From Mastigocoleus testarum BC008 (GTDB taxonomy: Bacteria > Cyanobacteriota > Cyanobacteriia > Cyanobacteriales > Nostocaceae), in assembly GCF_001456025.1 (NCBI RefSeq), contig NZ_LMTZ01000101.1:1322-65321 (forward strand): a DNA stretch of 64,000 bases. The letters run 5' to 3'. This document shows, piece after piece, positions 55,346-64,000 of this stretch. The translations under genes and the position numbers were made by a program. Positions within the stretch are counted from its first letter, which is position 1. Every line of letters starts with the position of its first letter. The notes below the pieces were generated by a model that did no database searches, had not been told where the DNA came from, and worked only from the letters and a program-made list of their open reading frames with translations.

Positions 55346-58300
55346 ATGGGTAGTATAGAATCTGAAGTATCAATGGAAAGAATAGCCATTATTGGTGTGT
55401 CAGGACGCTTCCCTGGGGCTAATAATGTTGAGGAATTTTGGCACAATTTACAAGCAGGAATAGAATCAATTTCTCAGCTTACAGATGAAGAATTATTATC
55501 AGCAGGTGTTGCTCCTAATTCTTTAGATGATAGTAACCATGTAAAAGCAAGTGGTGTTTTAGAAGATATAGATTTATTTGATGCTGGATTTTTTGACTTT
55601 AATCCTAAAGAAGCAGAAATCACAGATCCACAGCATCGCCTATTTTTAGAATGTGCTTGGGAAGCCTTAGAAAATGCTGGTTATGACTCCAATAGATGTG
55701 AAAATCGCATAGGAGTTTATGCTGGTGCTAGTTTGAGCAACTATTTATCTGTTGATTTAAATAATGACCAAGTTGGCTCTGCACAGTGCTATCAAAAATT
55801 AATTGGTAATGATAAAGATTTTCTGACTACCCGTGTTTCTTACAAATTAAATTTAACCGGACCAAGTATTACTGTTCAAACGGCTTGTTCTACCTCATTA
55901 GTCGCAATTACCCTTGCTTGTCAAAGTTTAATTAATTATCAATCTGATATGGCTTTGGCTGGAGGAGTTTCAGTTCGAGTTCCTCACAAAACAGGCTATT
56001 TGTACCAACCAGGAGGAACTTTATCTCCTGATGGTCATTGTCGTGCTTTTGATGCCAAAGCACAAGGAACAACTGTTGGTAATGGTGTGGGAGTTGTTCT
56101 ACTTAAGCGCCTGGAGGATGCGATCGCTGATGGAGATAGCATCTATGCAGTAATTAGAGGTTGGGCAATTAACAACGATGGTTCGCTCAAAGTTGGTTAT
56201 ACAGCCCCTAGCGTTGATGGACAAGCAGAAGCGATCGCAGAAGCAATCATGTTATCAGGGGTTGAACCTGAAAGTATCGGCTATATTGAGGCTCATGGTA
56301 CCGGTACAACTTTGGGCGATCCCATTGAAATAGCCGCTTTAACTAAAGTTTTTCGTAGCAGTACCCAGAAAAAAGACTTCTGTGCCATTGGTTCTGTAAA
56401 GACAAATATCGGTCATCTTGATGCTGCGGCTGGAGTTACAGGGCTAATTAAGACAGCTTTAGCACTAAAACATCAACAAATACCACCAAGCCTGAATTTT
56501 GAACAACCCAACCCTGAGATTGATTTTGCCAATAGCCCTTTTTATGTAAATACAAAACTGACAGAATGGAAAACTGAAGCATTTCCTCGTCGCGCTGGTA
56601 TCAGTTCTTTAGGGATGGGAGGAACAAATGCCCACCTAATTCTGGAAGAATCTCCTGCACTATCCGATTCTACTGCTGCTCGCCCTTGGCAATTATTGGT
56701 CATTTCTGCCAAAACTGAGACAGCATTAAACGCTGCTAGCTCCAATTTGGCTCAACACCTCATAGATCGTCCTAATTTAAATCTAGCGGATGTTGCTTAT
56801 ACACTGCAAATAGGACGCAGGGAGTTTAATCATCGTCGCATCCTAGCGTGTCGGGATATACTAGATGCCGTCAGTACATTACAAAATCCCGATCCTCAAA
56901 GGGTTTTCACTAATTATCAAGAATCATACGACTGTCCAATTACTTTTATGTTTCCCGGACAAGGCAGTCAGTATGTCAACATGGGTAAACAACTTTATGA
57001 AACCGAAGGAGTATTTCGTGAATATGTGGATCACTGCTGTTTAAAGCTTAAACCTGTATTGGGTTTAGACTTGCGTGCAGTCATTTACCCATGTGAGTCT
57101 GATGAGAAAACCGCACAAGAACAACTCAAACAAACTTATCTAACCCAGCCAGCATTGTTTGTAATTGAGTATGCCCTAGCTCAGTTATGGATGTCTTGGG
57201 GTATTGTTCCAAAAGCCATGATTGGTCATAGTATCGGGGAATATGTGGCGGCTTGCATTGCTGGTGTCATGACTTTGGAAGATGCATTAAATCTAGTCGC
57301 CATTCGGGGACAATTAATGCAGGAATTACCAAGAGGAAGTATGCTATCTATTCCTCTACCAGAAGCTGATATTTTACCTCTACTAAATGAAAATTTATCT
57401 TTAGCTACTAAAAATACGCCTTCTTCCTGTGTAGTTTCAGGAACCGACAAAGCTGTAGATGAACTGGCTGAATATTTGGTTACTCAAGAGGTAAAATGTC
57501 GCCGCTTGCATACCTCCCATGCTTTCCATTCCCAAATGATGGAACCGATTTTGCAGACATTTACAGATGAAGTCAAAAAAATTAGCCTAAGCCCTCCGCA
57601 AATTCCTTACATTTCAAATCTTACTGGAACCTGGATATCTGCAGAAGCAGCTACGGAAGCGACTTACTGGGCAAGACATTTACGGGAAACAGTAAGGTTT
57701 GCTGATGGTGTATCTGTATTAACACAACAGCCGCAGCAGATTTTACTAGAAGTCGGACCAGGGAGAACTTTATCTACTTTATTCAAACAGCAATCCTCGC
57801 AACAAGTAACTGAGCAAATAGTACTGTCTTCATTGCGACATCCCAAGGAAGAAAAAGCAGAAAAAGCAGATCGAGCATTTTTACTGACTACCCTTGGTCG
57901 TCTATGGCTATCAGGAGTTTCTGTAGATTGGTCTAGTTTTTATACTGCCGAACAACGTCACCGTGTCCCCTTACCTACCTATCCTTTTGAACGTCAGCGT
58001 TACTGGATAGAACCTCGAAAAAAATCTAGTGATTCTCCTGCTGCGAACCAGAAAAAGCCCAACATCGCAGACTGGTTTTATACACCAGTTTGGAAACAAG
58101 CGATTGCACCCCAAACTGTGAAGTTAAAAAAACAGAACTTAGAAAAACAGAACTTAGAAAAACAGGTACTAGTATTTGCTGATACTGCTCGAGTAGGAAA
58201 ACAGCTAGCCAAAAATCTGCAAGATAATGACAGTAATGTGATTACCGTCTATCCAGGAGAGGATTTTAGCAAACTGAGTGCAGGTGAATATAGGATCAAC

Positions 58301-61300
58301 CCTAACCGTCCTGATAATTATGATGCTCTGATTGCACAATTGCAATCTTTAGGTCAAATCCCAGATGCGATCGCTCATTTTTGGAATATCACATCACCAG
58401 AGCAAACAACATCAGGAATCGAGTTTTTTGAGAATTTTCAAAATAGGGGTTTTTACAGCCTGCTATTTTTAGCACAGTCTTTGAGTAAGGAAAATATTAC
58501 TCAACCTATAGATATCTTAGTTGTTAGCAACAATCTATATGATGTCACAGGTTTAGAGATATTAAGTCCGGAAAAAGCAACTGTTTTGGGGATGTGTAAA
58601 ACAATTCCCCAAGAGTATGCAAATATTTCCTGTCGCAGCATTGATATTGTCCTTCCCGTAGCTGAAACTGTTGCAGAAAATCAACTTATAGAGCAACTTA
58701 TAGCAGAATTAAACAGTAAGCCATCTCACCCGGAAATTGCCTACCGTGGGCATCATGGCTGGGTGCAAACTTATGAACCTCTCCGTGTAGATGATATTAC
58801 GGATACGTCCAGGTTGCGGCAAGAGGGAGTGTATTTCATTACTGGTGGTCTTGGGGGTATCGGTTTAGAAATTGCTGAGTATTTGGCTCAGACATTCAAA
58901 GCAAAACTGATATTGGTTAGTGCTTCAGCTTTCCCTAAAGCAGATGAACGGGAACAATGGCTGATAACTCACGACCAAGAAGATAGAGTCAGCCGAAAAA
59001 TAGGGAAAATACAGGATTTAGAGCAACTGGGAGCAGAAATTCTGACTCTAAGCGCTGACGTCGCTAATGAAACTCAAATGCAGGATGCGATCGCACAAGC
59101 TGTAGCTCGCTTTGGTCAGATAAATGGGGTTATTCATGCTGCTGGGCTCAAGTTATTTAAAACAATTGAAGAGATAAACAAAAGCGAATGTGAACAACAA
59201 TTAAGAGCCAATGGACACGGGCTGTTTATTTTAGAAAAAATATTGCAAGGAATCGAGTTAGATTTCTGTATTTTAATCTCTTCCTTGTCATCTATTTTAG
59301 GTGCATTGGGTATGGCAGCTTATCCAGCCGCTCATGCTTTTGCAGATGCTTTTATTTATAAACATAACCAAACTAATTCTACACCTTGGATGGCTGTGAA
59401 CTGGGATAACTGGTTAACTAAGCAATTGGCTACAGAATTGGCGACAAAACCAGAAATTTCCACTGAATTTTTCATGACCAATCAAGAAGGTGTTGAGGTC
59501 TTTCGACACGTTTTATCTTTAAATAAAGTAAATCAGATAGTTGTTTCTACAACTGATTTACAAGCCAGAATCGAACAGTGGATTAAGCCTTCAGAAATTG
59601 TCAATCAAACTAATTCAACAGCATTACATTCTAGACCATACCTGCAGAATAACTATGTTGCTCCTAGAAATGAAACAGAGCAAACCATCGCTAATATCTG
59701 GCAAGAAATTTTAGGGATTGAACAGATAGGCATTGAAGATAACTTTTTAGAATTAGGTGGCGATTCTCTTTTAAGTATACAAATTACTGCTAGAGCTAAT
59801 AAAGCAGGTTTACGGTTTACAAATCAGCATTTGTTTGAATACCCGACTATTGGACAGCTAGCAGAAATAGCGACAAGAACGCAAACAGTTTTGAGCGAAC
59901 AGGGATTAGTACAAGGAGAGCTACCCTTAACACCAATTCAACAGTGGTTTTTTGAGCAAAATTTACTAGACGCACATCACTGGAATCAAACAGTAGTTCT
60001 AGAGATGCAACAATCCCTCGAACCACTCATGTTGGAGCAGATAATTCAACATTTATTGATACACCATGACGCCTTGCGTTTGCGTTTTCGAGAAGAAGGA
60101 TCGGGTTGGGAACAAGTAAATGCTAGTATGGAGGAAGTTGTACCTTTTGCACAGATAGATTTATCCGGACTCTCACCGCAGCAGCAAGAACAGGCATTTG
60201 ATGCATCTGCTGCAGAGATGCAAGCTAGTTTAAATCTTACTGCTGGTCCAATTGTACGGGTTGCTTACTTTGATTTTGGTACGGAGCAATCAAGCCGTTT
60301 ATTGTTGGCTATTCACCATTTAGCCATTGATGTTGGTTCTTGGCAGATTTTGTTAGAGGATTTAGAAACTGCATACCAACAACTAAGCCAAGGAAGGGTT
60401 ATTAAGTTACAGCCGAAAACAACTTCGTTCAAGCAGTGGGCTTTACGTTTAACTGAATATGCTCAGTCAATAGAGTTAGAAAGAGAACAGGTTTATTGGT
60501 TAGCAACTGAGCGTGATTGGGTATCACCATTACCAGTAGATTATCCAGATGGTGACAACACAGTCGCATCAGCCCAAACTGTTTCTGTTACCTTGAGTGC
60601 GGAGCAAACACAAATATTACAAGAAGAGATTGCTACAAATTATCGAGTCCAATTAGAAGATATTTTAATTGCAACTTTAGCGCAAGTATTGAGTAAATGG
60701 ACTGAGAGACAATCATTATTAATAGATTTAGAGGGAAATGGCAGAAATGTCATTTTCGATGATGTCGATTTGTCCCGTACAGTGGGTTGGTTTACTAATA
60801 TTGCTCCTGTACTGTTGGAAATTGGGGAAGTTGAACAAGCTCGGGAAATCTTAAAGCAGGTCAAAGAGCAACTACGTAGTTTTCCAAATCAGGGTTTGGG
60901 TTATGGAGTTCTGCGCTACCTTAGTAACGATGAAATAATTACAGAAAAATTGCGATCGCAACAACTTGCGGAGGTACTTTTCCTTTACCTTGGGAACTAT
61001 GAGCAAACTGTACCTAAGTCTTCTTTATTCAAATTATCGCCAAAATCTAGCGGTTTATCTCGTAGTCTGCGTGGGAAACGCAGTCACCTCATAGAAATTA
61101 ATGCCTTGATAGTCCAAAATCAACTCAAAGTTGACTGGATTTACAGCCAAAATGTACATAGTCAAGAAACAGTTGAAAGTTTAGCTCAAGATTTTCTATC
61201 AGCTTTATTTTCTCTGTTCAGTAATGCTCAGTCTTCTTCAGAACCAAACTATACACCTTCAGACTTTGCGGAATTTGAATCTAGCCAATGGAAGCAAGAT

Positions 61301-61345
61301 GATATTGATGACATTATGGCAGCTATCAATAAAACTGAAAATTAA
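55346..61345 (+). CDS. PKS with C-terminal epimerase-type domain: KS-AT-KR-ACP-E
   Basis: A 1999-residue protein. KS (about 10-430): Cys181 in TACSTSL, His317 in EAHGTGT, His357 in NIGHLDAAAG. AT (about 530-870): Ser629 in GHSIGEY with HAFHS, the malonyl-CoA type. KR (about 920-1390): GGLGGIGLEIAEYLA, then LISSLSSILG and YPAAH, where the tetrad Asn is His. ACP: Ser1474 in LGGDSLLSIQ. From about 1510, an NRPS epimerisation-type domain follows: TPIQQWFFEQN, HHLAIDVGSW (His1657/His1658), EGNGRN in place of the usual EGHGRE, and RTVGWFT. No dehydratase, methyltransferase or reductase is seen, so a beta-hydroxy extension is predicted. Confidence 0.92.
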   Translation: MGSIESEVSMERIAIIGVSGRFPGANNVEEFWHNLQAGIESISQLTDEELLSAGVAPNSLDDSNHVKASGVLEDIDLFDAGFFDFNPKEAEITDPQHRLFLECAWEALENAGYDSNRCENRIGVYAGASLSNYLSVDLNNDQVGSAQCYQKLIGNDKDFLTTRVSYKLNLTGPSITVQTACSTSLVAITLACQSLINYQSDMALAGGVSVRVPHKTGYLYQPGGTLSPDGHCRAFDAKAQGTTVGNGVGVVLLKRLEDAIADGDSIYAVIRGWAINNDGSLKVGYTAPSVDGQAEAIAEAIMLSGVEPESIGYIEAHGTGTTLGDPIEIAALTKVFRSSTQKKDFCAIGSVKTNIGHLDAAAGVTGLIKTALALKHQQIPPSLNFEQPNPEIDFANSPFYVNTKLTEWKTEAFPRRAGISSLGMGGTNAHLILEESPALSDSTAARPWQLLVISAKTETALNAASSNLAQHLIDRPNLNLADVAYTLQIGRREFNHRRILACRDILDAVSTLQNPDPQRVFTNYQESYDCPITFMFPGQGSQYVNMGKQLYETEGVFREYVDHCCLKLKPVLGLDLRAVIYPCESDEKTAQEQLKQTYLTQPALFVIEYALAQLWMSWGIVPKAMIGHSIGEYVAACIAGVMTLEDALNLVAIRGQLMQELPRGSMLSIPLPEADILPLLNENLSLATKNTPSSCVVSGTDKAVDELAEYLVTQEVKCRRLHTSHAFHSQMMEPILQTFTDEVKKISLSPPQIPYISNLTGTWISAEAATEATYWARHLRETVRFADGVSVLTQQPQQILLEVGPGRTLSTLFKQQSSQQVTEQIVLSSLRHPKEEKAEKADRAFLLTTLGRLWLSGVSVDWSSFYTAEQRHRVPLPTYPFERQRYWIEPRKKSSDSPAANQKKPNIADWFYTPVWKQAIAPQTVKLKKQNLEKQNLEKQVLVFADTARVGKQLAKNLQDNDSNVITVYPGEDFSKLSAGEYRINPNRPDNYDALIAQLQSLGQIPDAIAHFWNITSPEQTTSGIEFFENFQNRGFYSLLFLAQSLSKENITQPIDILVVSNNLYDVTGLEILSPEKATVLGMCKTIPQEYANISCRSIDIVLPVAETVAENQLIEQLIAELNSKPSHPEIAYRGHHGWVQTYEPLRVDDITDTSRLRQEGVYFITGGLGGIGLEIAEYLAQTFKAKLILVSASAFPKADEREQWLITHDQEDRVSRKIGKIQDLEQLGAEILTLSADVANETQMQDAIAQAVARFGQINGVIHAAGLKLFKTIEEINKSECEQQLRANGHGLFILEKILQGIELDFCILISSLSSILGALGMAAYPAAHAFADAFIYKHNQTNSTPWMAVNWDNWLTKQLATELATKPEISTEFFMTNQEGVEVFRHVLSLNKVNQIVVSTTDLQARIEQWIKPSEIVNQTNSTALHSRPYLQNNYVAPRNETEQTIANIWQEILGIEQIGIEDNFLELGGDSLLSIQITARANKAGLRFTNQHLFEYPTIGQLAEIATRTQTVLSEQGLVQGELPLTPIQQWFFEQNLLDAHHWNQTVVLEMQQSLEPLMLEQIIQHLLIHHDALRLRFREEGSGWEQVNASMEEVVPFAQIDLSGLSPQQQEQAFDASAAEMQASLNLTAGPIVRVAYFDFGTEQSSRLLLAIHHLAIDVGSWQILLEDLETAYQQLSQGRVIKLQPKTTSFKQWALRLTEYAQSIELEREQVYWLATERDWVSPLPVDYPDGDNTVASAQTVSVTLSAEQTQILQEEIATNYRVQLEDILIATLAQVLSKWTERQSLLIDLEGNGRNVIFDDVDLSRTVGWFTNIAPVLLEIGEVEQAREILKQVKEQLRSFPNQGLGYGVLRYLSNDEIITEKLRSQQLAEVLFLYLGNYEQTVPKSSLFKLSPKSSGLSRSLRGKRSHLIEINALIVQNQLKVDWIYSQNVHSQETVESLAQDFLSALFSLFSNAQSSSEPNYTPSDFAEFESSQWKQDDIDDIMAAINKTEN

Positions 61346-61393
61346 ATAATTCTGAATTTGGAAATAGTACACTATTACTGAGGGAAAATAAAA

Positions 61394-61474
61394 ATGCTAA
61401 TGAGAAAAAGAATTGAATCATTACAAGAGTTAGAATTAGAGTTTCCTACTATTGACGATTGCACAAACTTATAA
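61394..61474 (+). CDS. Possible 26-residue peptide between PKS and NRPS genes
   Basis: An ATG preceded by GAGGG at 8-9 bp opens a frame of 26 codons: MLMRKRIESLQELELEF, then PTIDDCTNL. It fills the 190-bp gap between the two megasynthase genes. It could be a chance frame, a translational coupler or a small peptide. I know of no family. Confidence 0.3.
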   Translation: MLMRKRIESLQELELEFPTIDDCTNL

Positions 61475-61534
61475 AAACAAGCTAATTTAATCTCTAATAA
61501 GTATCAGTAATATAAACTAAATACTTGAGAATTA

Positions 61535-64000
61535 ATGAAAAATATTGAAGAATTCTATCCACTCTCACCAACACAGCAGGGCATACTTTTCCACACTATT
61601 TATGCCCCAGAATCAGGAGTGTATGTTGAGCAGTTAAGTTTTGATATTCAGGGAGATTTAAGCATCTCTTCATTTCAACAAGTATGGCAGCAATTAATTG
61701 AAAGACATCCCATTTTGCGAACCTCTTTTATTTGGGAAGATATTAAAGAACCCGTACAGGTAGTCCATAAACAGATAGACTTACCTTGGCAACAAGAAGA
61801 TTTGTCAGGGATAGATATAATTGAACAGCAAAAGCTTATTGAGACTCATTTACTCACAGAAAGGAAGCAGGGTTTTGAAATTTCCCAAGCGCCATTAATG
61901 AATTTAAAATTACTCCATTTAGCGGAGAAAAACTACAAATTTATCTGGACTCATCATCACTTAATACTAGATGGCTGGTCTTCATCTTTACTGCTTCAAG
62001 ACTTGTTTACTTGCTATCAGGAATTAAGCCAAGGTAAAGATATAAGTTTGCAAAAACATCGTCCTTATCGAGACTATATAGCTTGGTCACAAAAGCAAAA
62101 TCTATCAAAATCAGAAACTTTTTGGAAACAATATCTTAAAGGTTTTACCACAGTTACTTCTTTGGGTGTAGAACAGAATTTTAACAGCCAAGTTAGCGAG
62201 AACAAAAATTATGCTACATCGGTATTGCGTTTATCAAATATAGAAACAGCCGCTTTACAGTCTTTCGCTCGACAACAACAACTAACACTAAATACTATAG
62301 TGCAGGGAGCATGGGCAATTCTTCTTAACCGTTACATTGGTGAGAATGATATTGTTTTTGGTGGTGTTGTATCTGGTCGTCCCACTACTTTAACAGGTGT
62401 AGAATCAATGGTAGGAGTGTTTATCAACACTTTGCCAGTAAGAGTAAAATTTAATCCTCAACAACTTCTCATACCTTGGCTTAAACAATTACAGATACAA
62501 CAAAATGAGGTACGTCAGTATGAATATACTCCATTAATAGAGATTCAAAAGTGGAGTGAAATTCCAGCTGGACAACTTTTATTTGCAAGTATATTTAATT
62601 TTCAGAATTACCCTATAAATTCTTCATTACAACAACCAATACATAATCTCAAAATATCTAATGTTAATAGTTTTATTCATCCCCACTATCCGCTTAATAT
62701 TTCAGTACAAGTAGATGCAGAATTATCACTAGAGGTTTTTTACGATCGCCACCACTTTGATGATGATAAAATTAATCGTATGTTGGGGCATTTAAAGACC
62801 TTGTTGTTGGGTATGGTCACAAATCCCCAACAGCATATTGGTGAGTTACCATTGCTAACAGCTACAGAACGTTATCAATTATTAGAAGAGTGGAATAATA
62901 CACAAGTTGATTATCCGCAAGACCAATGTATTCATCAGCTATTTGAAGCACAGGTGGAGAAAACGCCTGATGCTGTAGCAGTGGTATTTGAGAATGAGCA
63001 ATTAACCTATGAAGAACTTAACAACAGAGCAAATCAACTAGCTCACTATTTGCAAAAACTGGGAGTAAGACCAGAGGTATTGGTGGGAATTTGTGTAGAG
63101 CGATCGCTAGAAATGGTAGTGGGACTATTAGCCATCCTTAAAGCAGGTGGTGCATATGTACCACTAGATCCCAGTTATCCTCAAGAACGCATATCTTTTA
63201 TATTAGAAGACACTCAAGCGCCAGTATTACTAACTCAAGTCTCGCTTTTAGAGGAAATACCCCAACACAAAGCTCAAGTCGTTTGCTTAGATACTGATTG
63301 GCATCTAATAGCCCAACAAAGTCAAGAAAATGTATGTTCTGAGCTAACTACTGACAATTTAGCTTATACCATCTATACCTCTGGTTCTACAGGTAAACCT
63401 AAAGGCGTACAAATTCCCCACAGTGCCTTGAGTAACTTTTCGTACTCCATGAGGCAAGCCCCAGGATTAACATCCCAAGACACATTACTAGCAGTCACAA
63501 CTTATTCCTTTGATATAGCCGCATTAGAACTATTCTTACCGATCGTTGTAGGCGCTCGCTTAGTAGTAGCAAGTCGGGAAGTAGCCTTAGATGGAATACA
63601 ATTGTCAGCGAAAATAATTGATTCAGGAGCAACAGTAATTCAAGCCACACCAGCAACATGGCACTTACTTTTAGCATCAGGTTGGGACGGTAATGATCGA
63701 TTAAAAATTCTTTGTGGTGGCGAAGCTTTATCTACTCACTTAGCTAGTCAAATATTACAGCGATGTGGTTCTTTATGGAATATGTATGGTCCTACGGAAA
63801 CCACCATTTGGTCTACAGCATCTGAAATTAAACCCGATGGCAAGATAATACCAATTAGCAATCCAATTGGGAACACACAGCTTTATATCCTAGACCAATA
63901 CAGTCAATTAGTTCCTGTGGGCATAATAGGTGAGTTATGTATCAGTGGCGAAGGACTTGCACGAGGTTATTTCCATCGTCCCGACTTGAGTGCAGAGAAA
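61535..64000 (+). CDS. NRPS, C-A(Gly), partial at window edge
   Basis: 822 codons, open at the right edge. The condensation domain (about 1-430) begins FYPLSPTQQGILFH with YAPESGVYVEQL, the type that usually accepts D-configured donors after an epimerisation domain, and has HHHLILDGW. The adenylation domain starts about residue 455 (TYEELNNRANQLA, YTSGSTGKPKGV, SLWNMYGPTETTIWS). Visible pocket residues D-I-L-Q-L-G-M-I-W match glycine-type codes; the tenth position and the carrier domain lie outside. The start ATG at 61535 has only a weak GAG upstream. It continues the assembly line. Confidence 0.92.
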   Translation, partial: MKNIEEFYPLSPTQQGILFHTIYAPESGVYVEQLSFDIQGDLSISSFQQVWQQLIERHPILRTSFIWEDIKEPVQVVHKQIDLPWQQEDLSGIDIIEQQKLIETHLLTERKQGFEISQAPLMNLKLLHLAEKNYKFIWTHHHLILDGWSSSLLLQDLFTCYQELSQGKDISLQKHRPYRDYIAWSQKQNLSKSETFWKQYLKGFTTVTSLGVEQNFNSQVSENKNYATSVLRLSNIETAALQSFARQQQLTLNTIVQGAWAILLNRYIGENDIVFGGVVSGRPTTLTGVESMVGVFINTLPVRVKFNPQQLLIPWLKQLQIQQNEVRQYEYTPLIEIQKWSEIPAGQLLFASIFNFQNYPINSSLQQPIHNLKISNVNSFIHPHYPLNISVQVDAELSLEVFYDRHHFDDDKINRMLGHLKTLLLGMVTNPQQHIGELPLLTATERYQLLEEWNNTQVDYPQDQCIHQLFEAQVEKTPDAVAVVFENEQLTYEELNNRANQLAHYLQKLGVRPEVLVGICVERSLEMVVGLLAILKAGGAYVPLDPSYPQERISFILEDTQAPVLLTQVSLLEEIPQHKAQVVCLDTDWHLIAQQSQENVCSELTTDNLAYTIYTSGSTGKPKGVQIPHSALSNFSYSMRQAPGLTSQDTLLAVTTYSFDIAALELFLPIVVGARLVVASREVALDGIQLSAKIIDSGATVIQATPATWHLLLASGWDGNDRLKILCGGEALSTHLASQILQRCGSLWNMYGPTETTIWSTASEIKPDGKIIPISNPIGNTQLYILDQYSQLVPVGIIGELCISGEGLARGYFHRPDLSAEK

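Overview
The window comes from a cyanobacterium, most likely a filamentous Nostocales-type strain. Supporting signs are frequent HIP1-like GCGATCGC octamers, heptanucleotide tandem repeats in spacers, the cyanobacterial ATP synthase gene order (atpI-atpB-atpE-b'-b-delta-alpha-gamma, with beta and epsilon elsewhere), an AMIN-domain TonB-dependent receptor, and a FAAL-initiated NRPS/PKS locus. I cannot name the genus from sequence alone.

Region 1 (1-9300). An IS630-type element with a frame-broken transposase abuts a saccharopine-dehydrogenase-like gene. A tight minus-strand operon follows: CDP-alcohol phosphatidyltransferase, CdsA-like cytidylyltransferase, PlsC-like acyltransferase, SAM methyltransferase and a polytopic membrane protein, with 1- and 4-nt overlaps. 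It looks like a dedicated phospholipid pathway. Three unrelated small genes follow.

Region 2 (9300-17450). Membrane and signalling genes: a HicB-like/transmembrane/helical fusion protein, a MerR-TipAS regulator, a membrane protein of unknown function, a Cache-HAMP histidine kinase whose N-terminus may be cut by an A9 tract, and a class I methyltransferase. A 33-bp repeat lies in front of the last two.

Region 3 (17450-26390). Eight ATP synthase genes, unusually spread out by repeat-filled spacers, end in a strong terminator. A 12-repeat CRISPR array without cas genes in the window comes next. Its repeat and degenerate end indicate transcription on the minus strand from a leader on the right.

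Region 4 (26390-35500). An AraC-GyrI regulator, a class I glutamine amidotransferase, an AurF-like diiron oxygenase and a MarR/adaptor/RND efflux operon. Two homologous non-coding segments in direct orientation flank the efflux operon; one is interrupted by a MITE.

Region 5 (35500-47640). An iron-uptake island: TonB, ExbB, ExbD, two FecCD permeases, a FecE-type ATPase, a truncated exporter NBD, a FetAB-like pair, a siderophore-binding protein and a TonB-dependent siderophore receptor.

Region 6 (47640-64000, open at the right edge). An assembly line: FAAL-ACP-C-A(Ser)-PCP, a clavaminate-synthase/TauD-like hydroxylase, KS-AT-KR-ACP-E, a 26-codon ORF, then C-A(Gly)... running off the window. 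With region 5 beside it, the simplest reading is a lipopeptide/polyketide siderophore locus: an acylated Ser extended by malonate (statine-like unit), then Gly. The oddest point is an epimerase-type domain fused behind a polyketide ACP.
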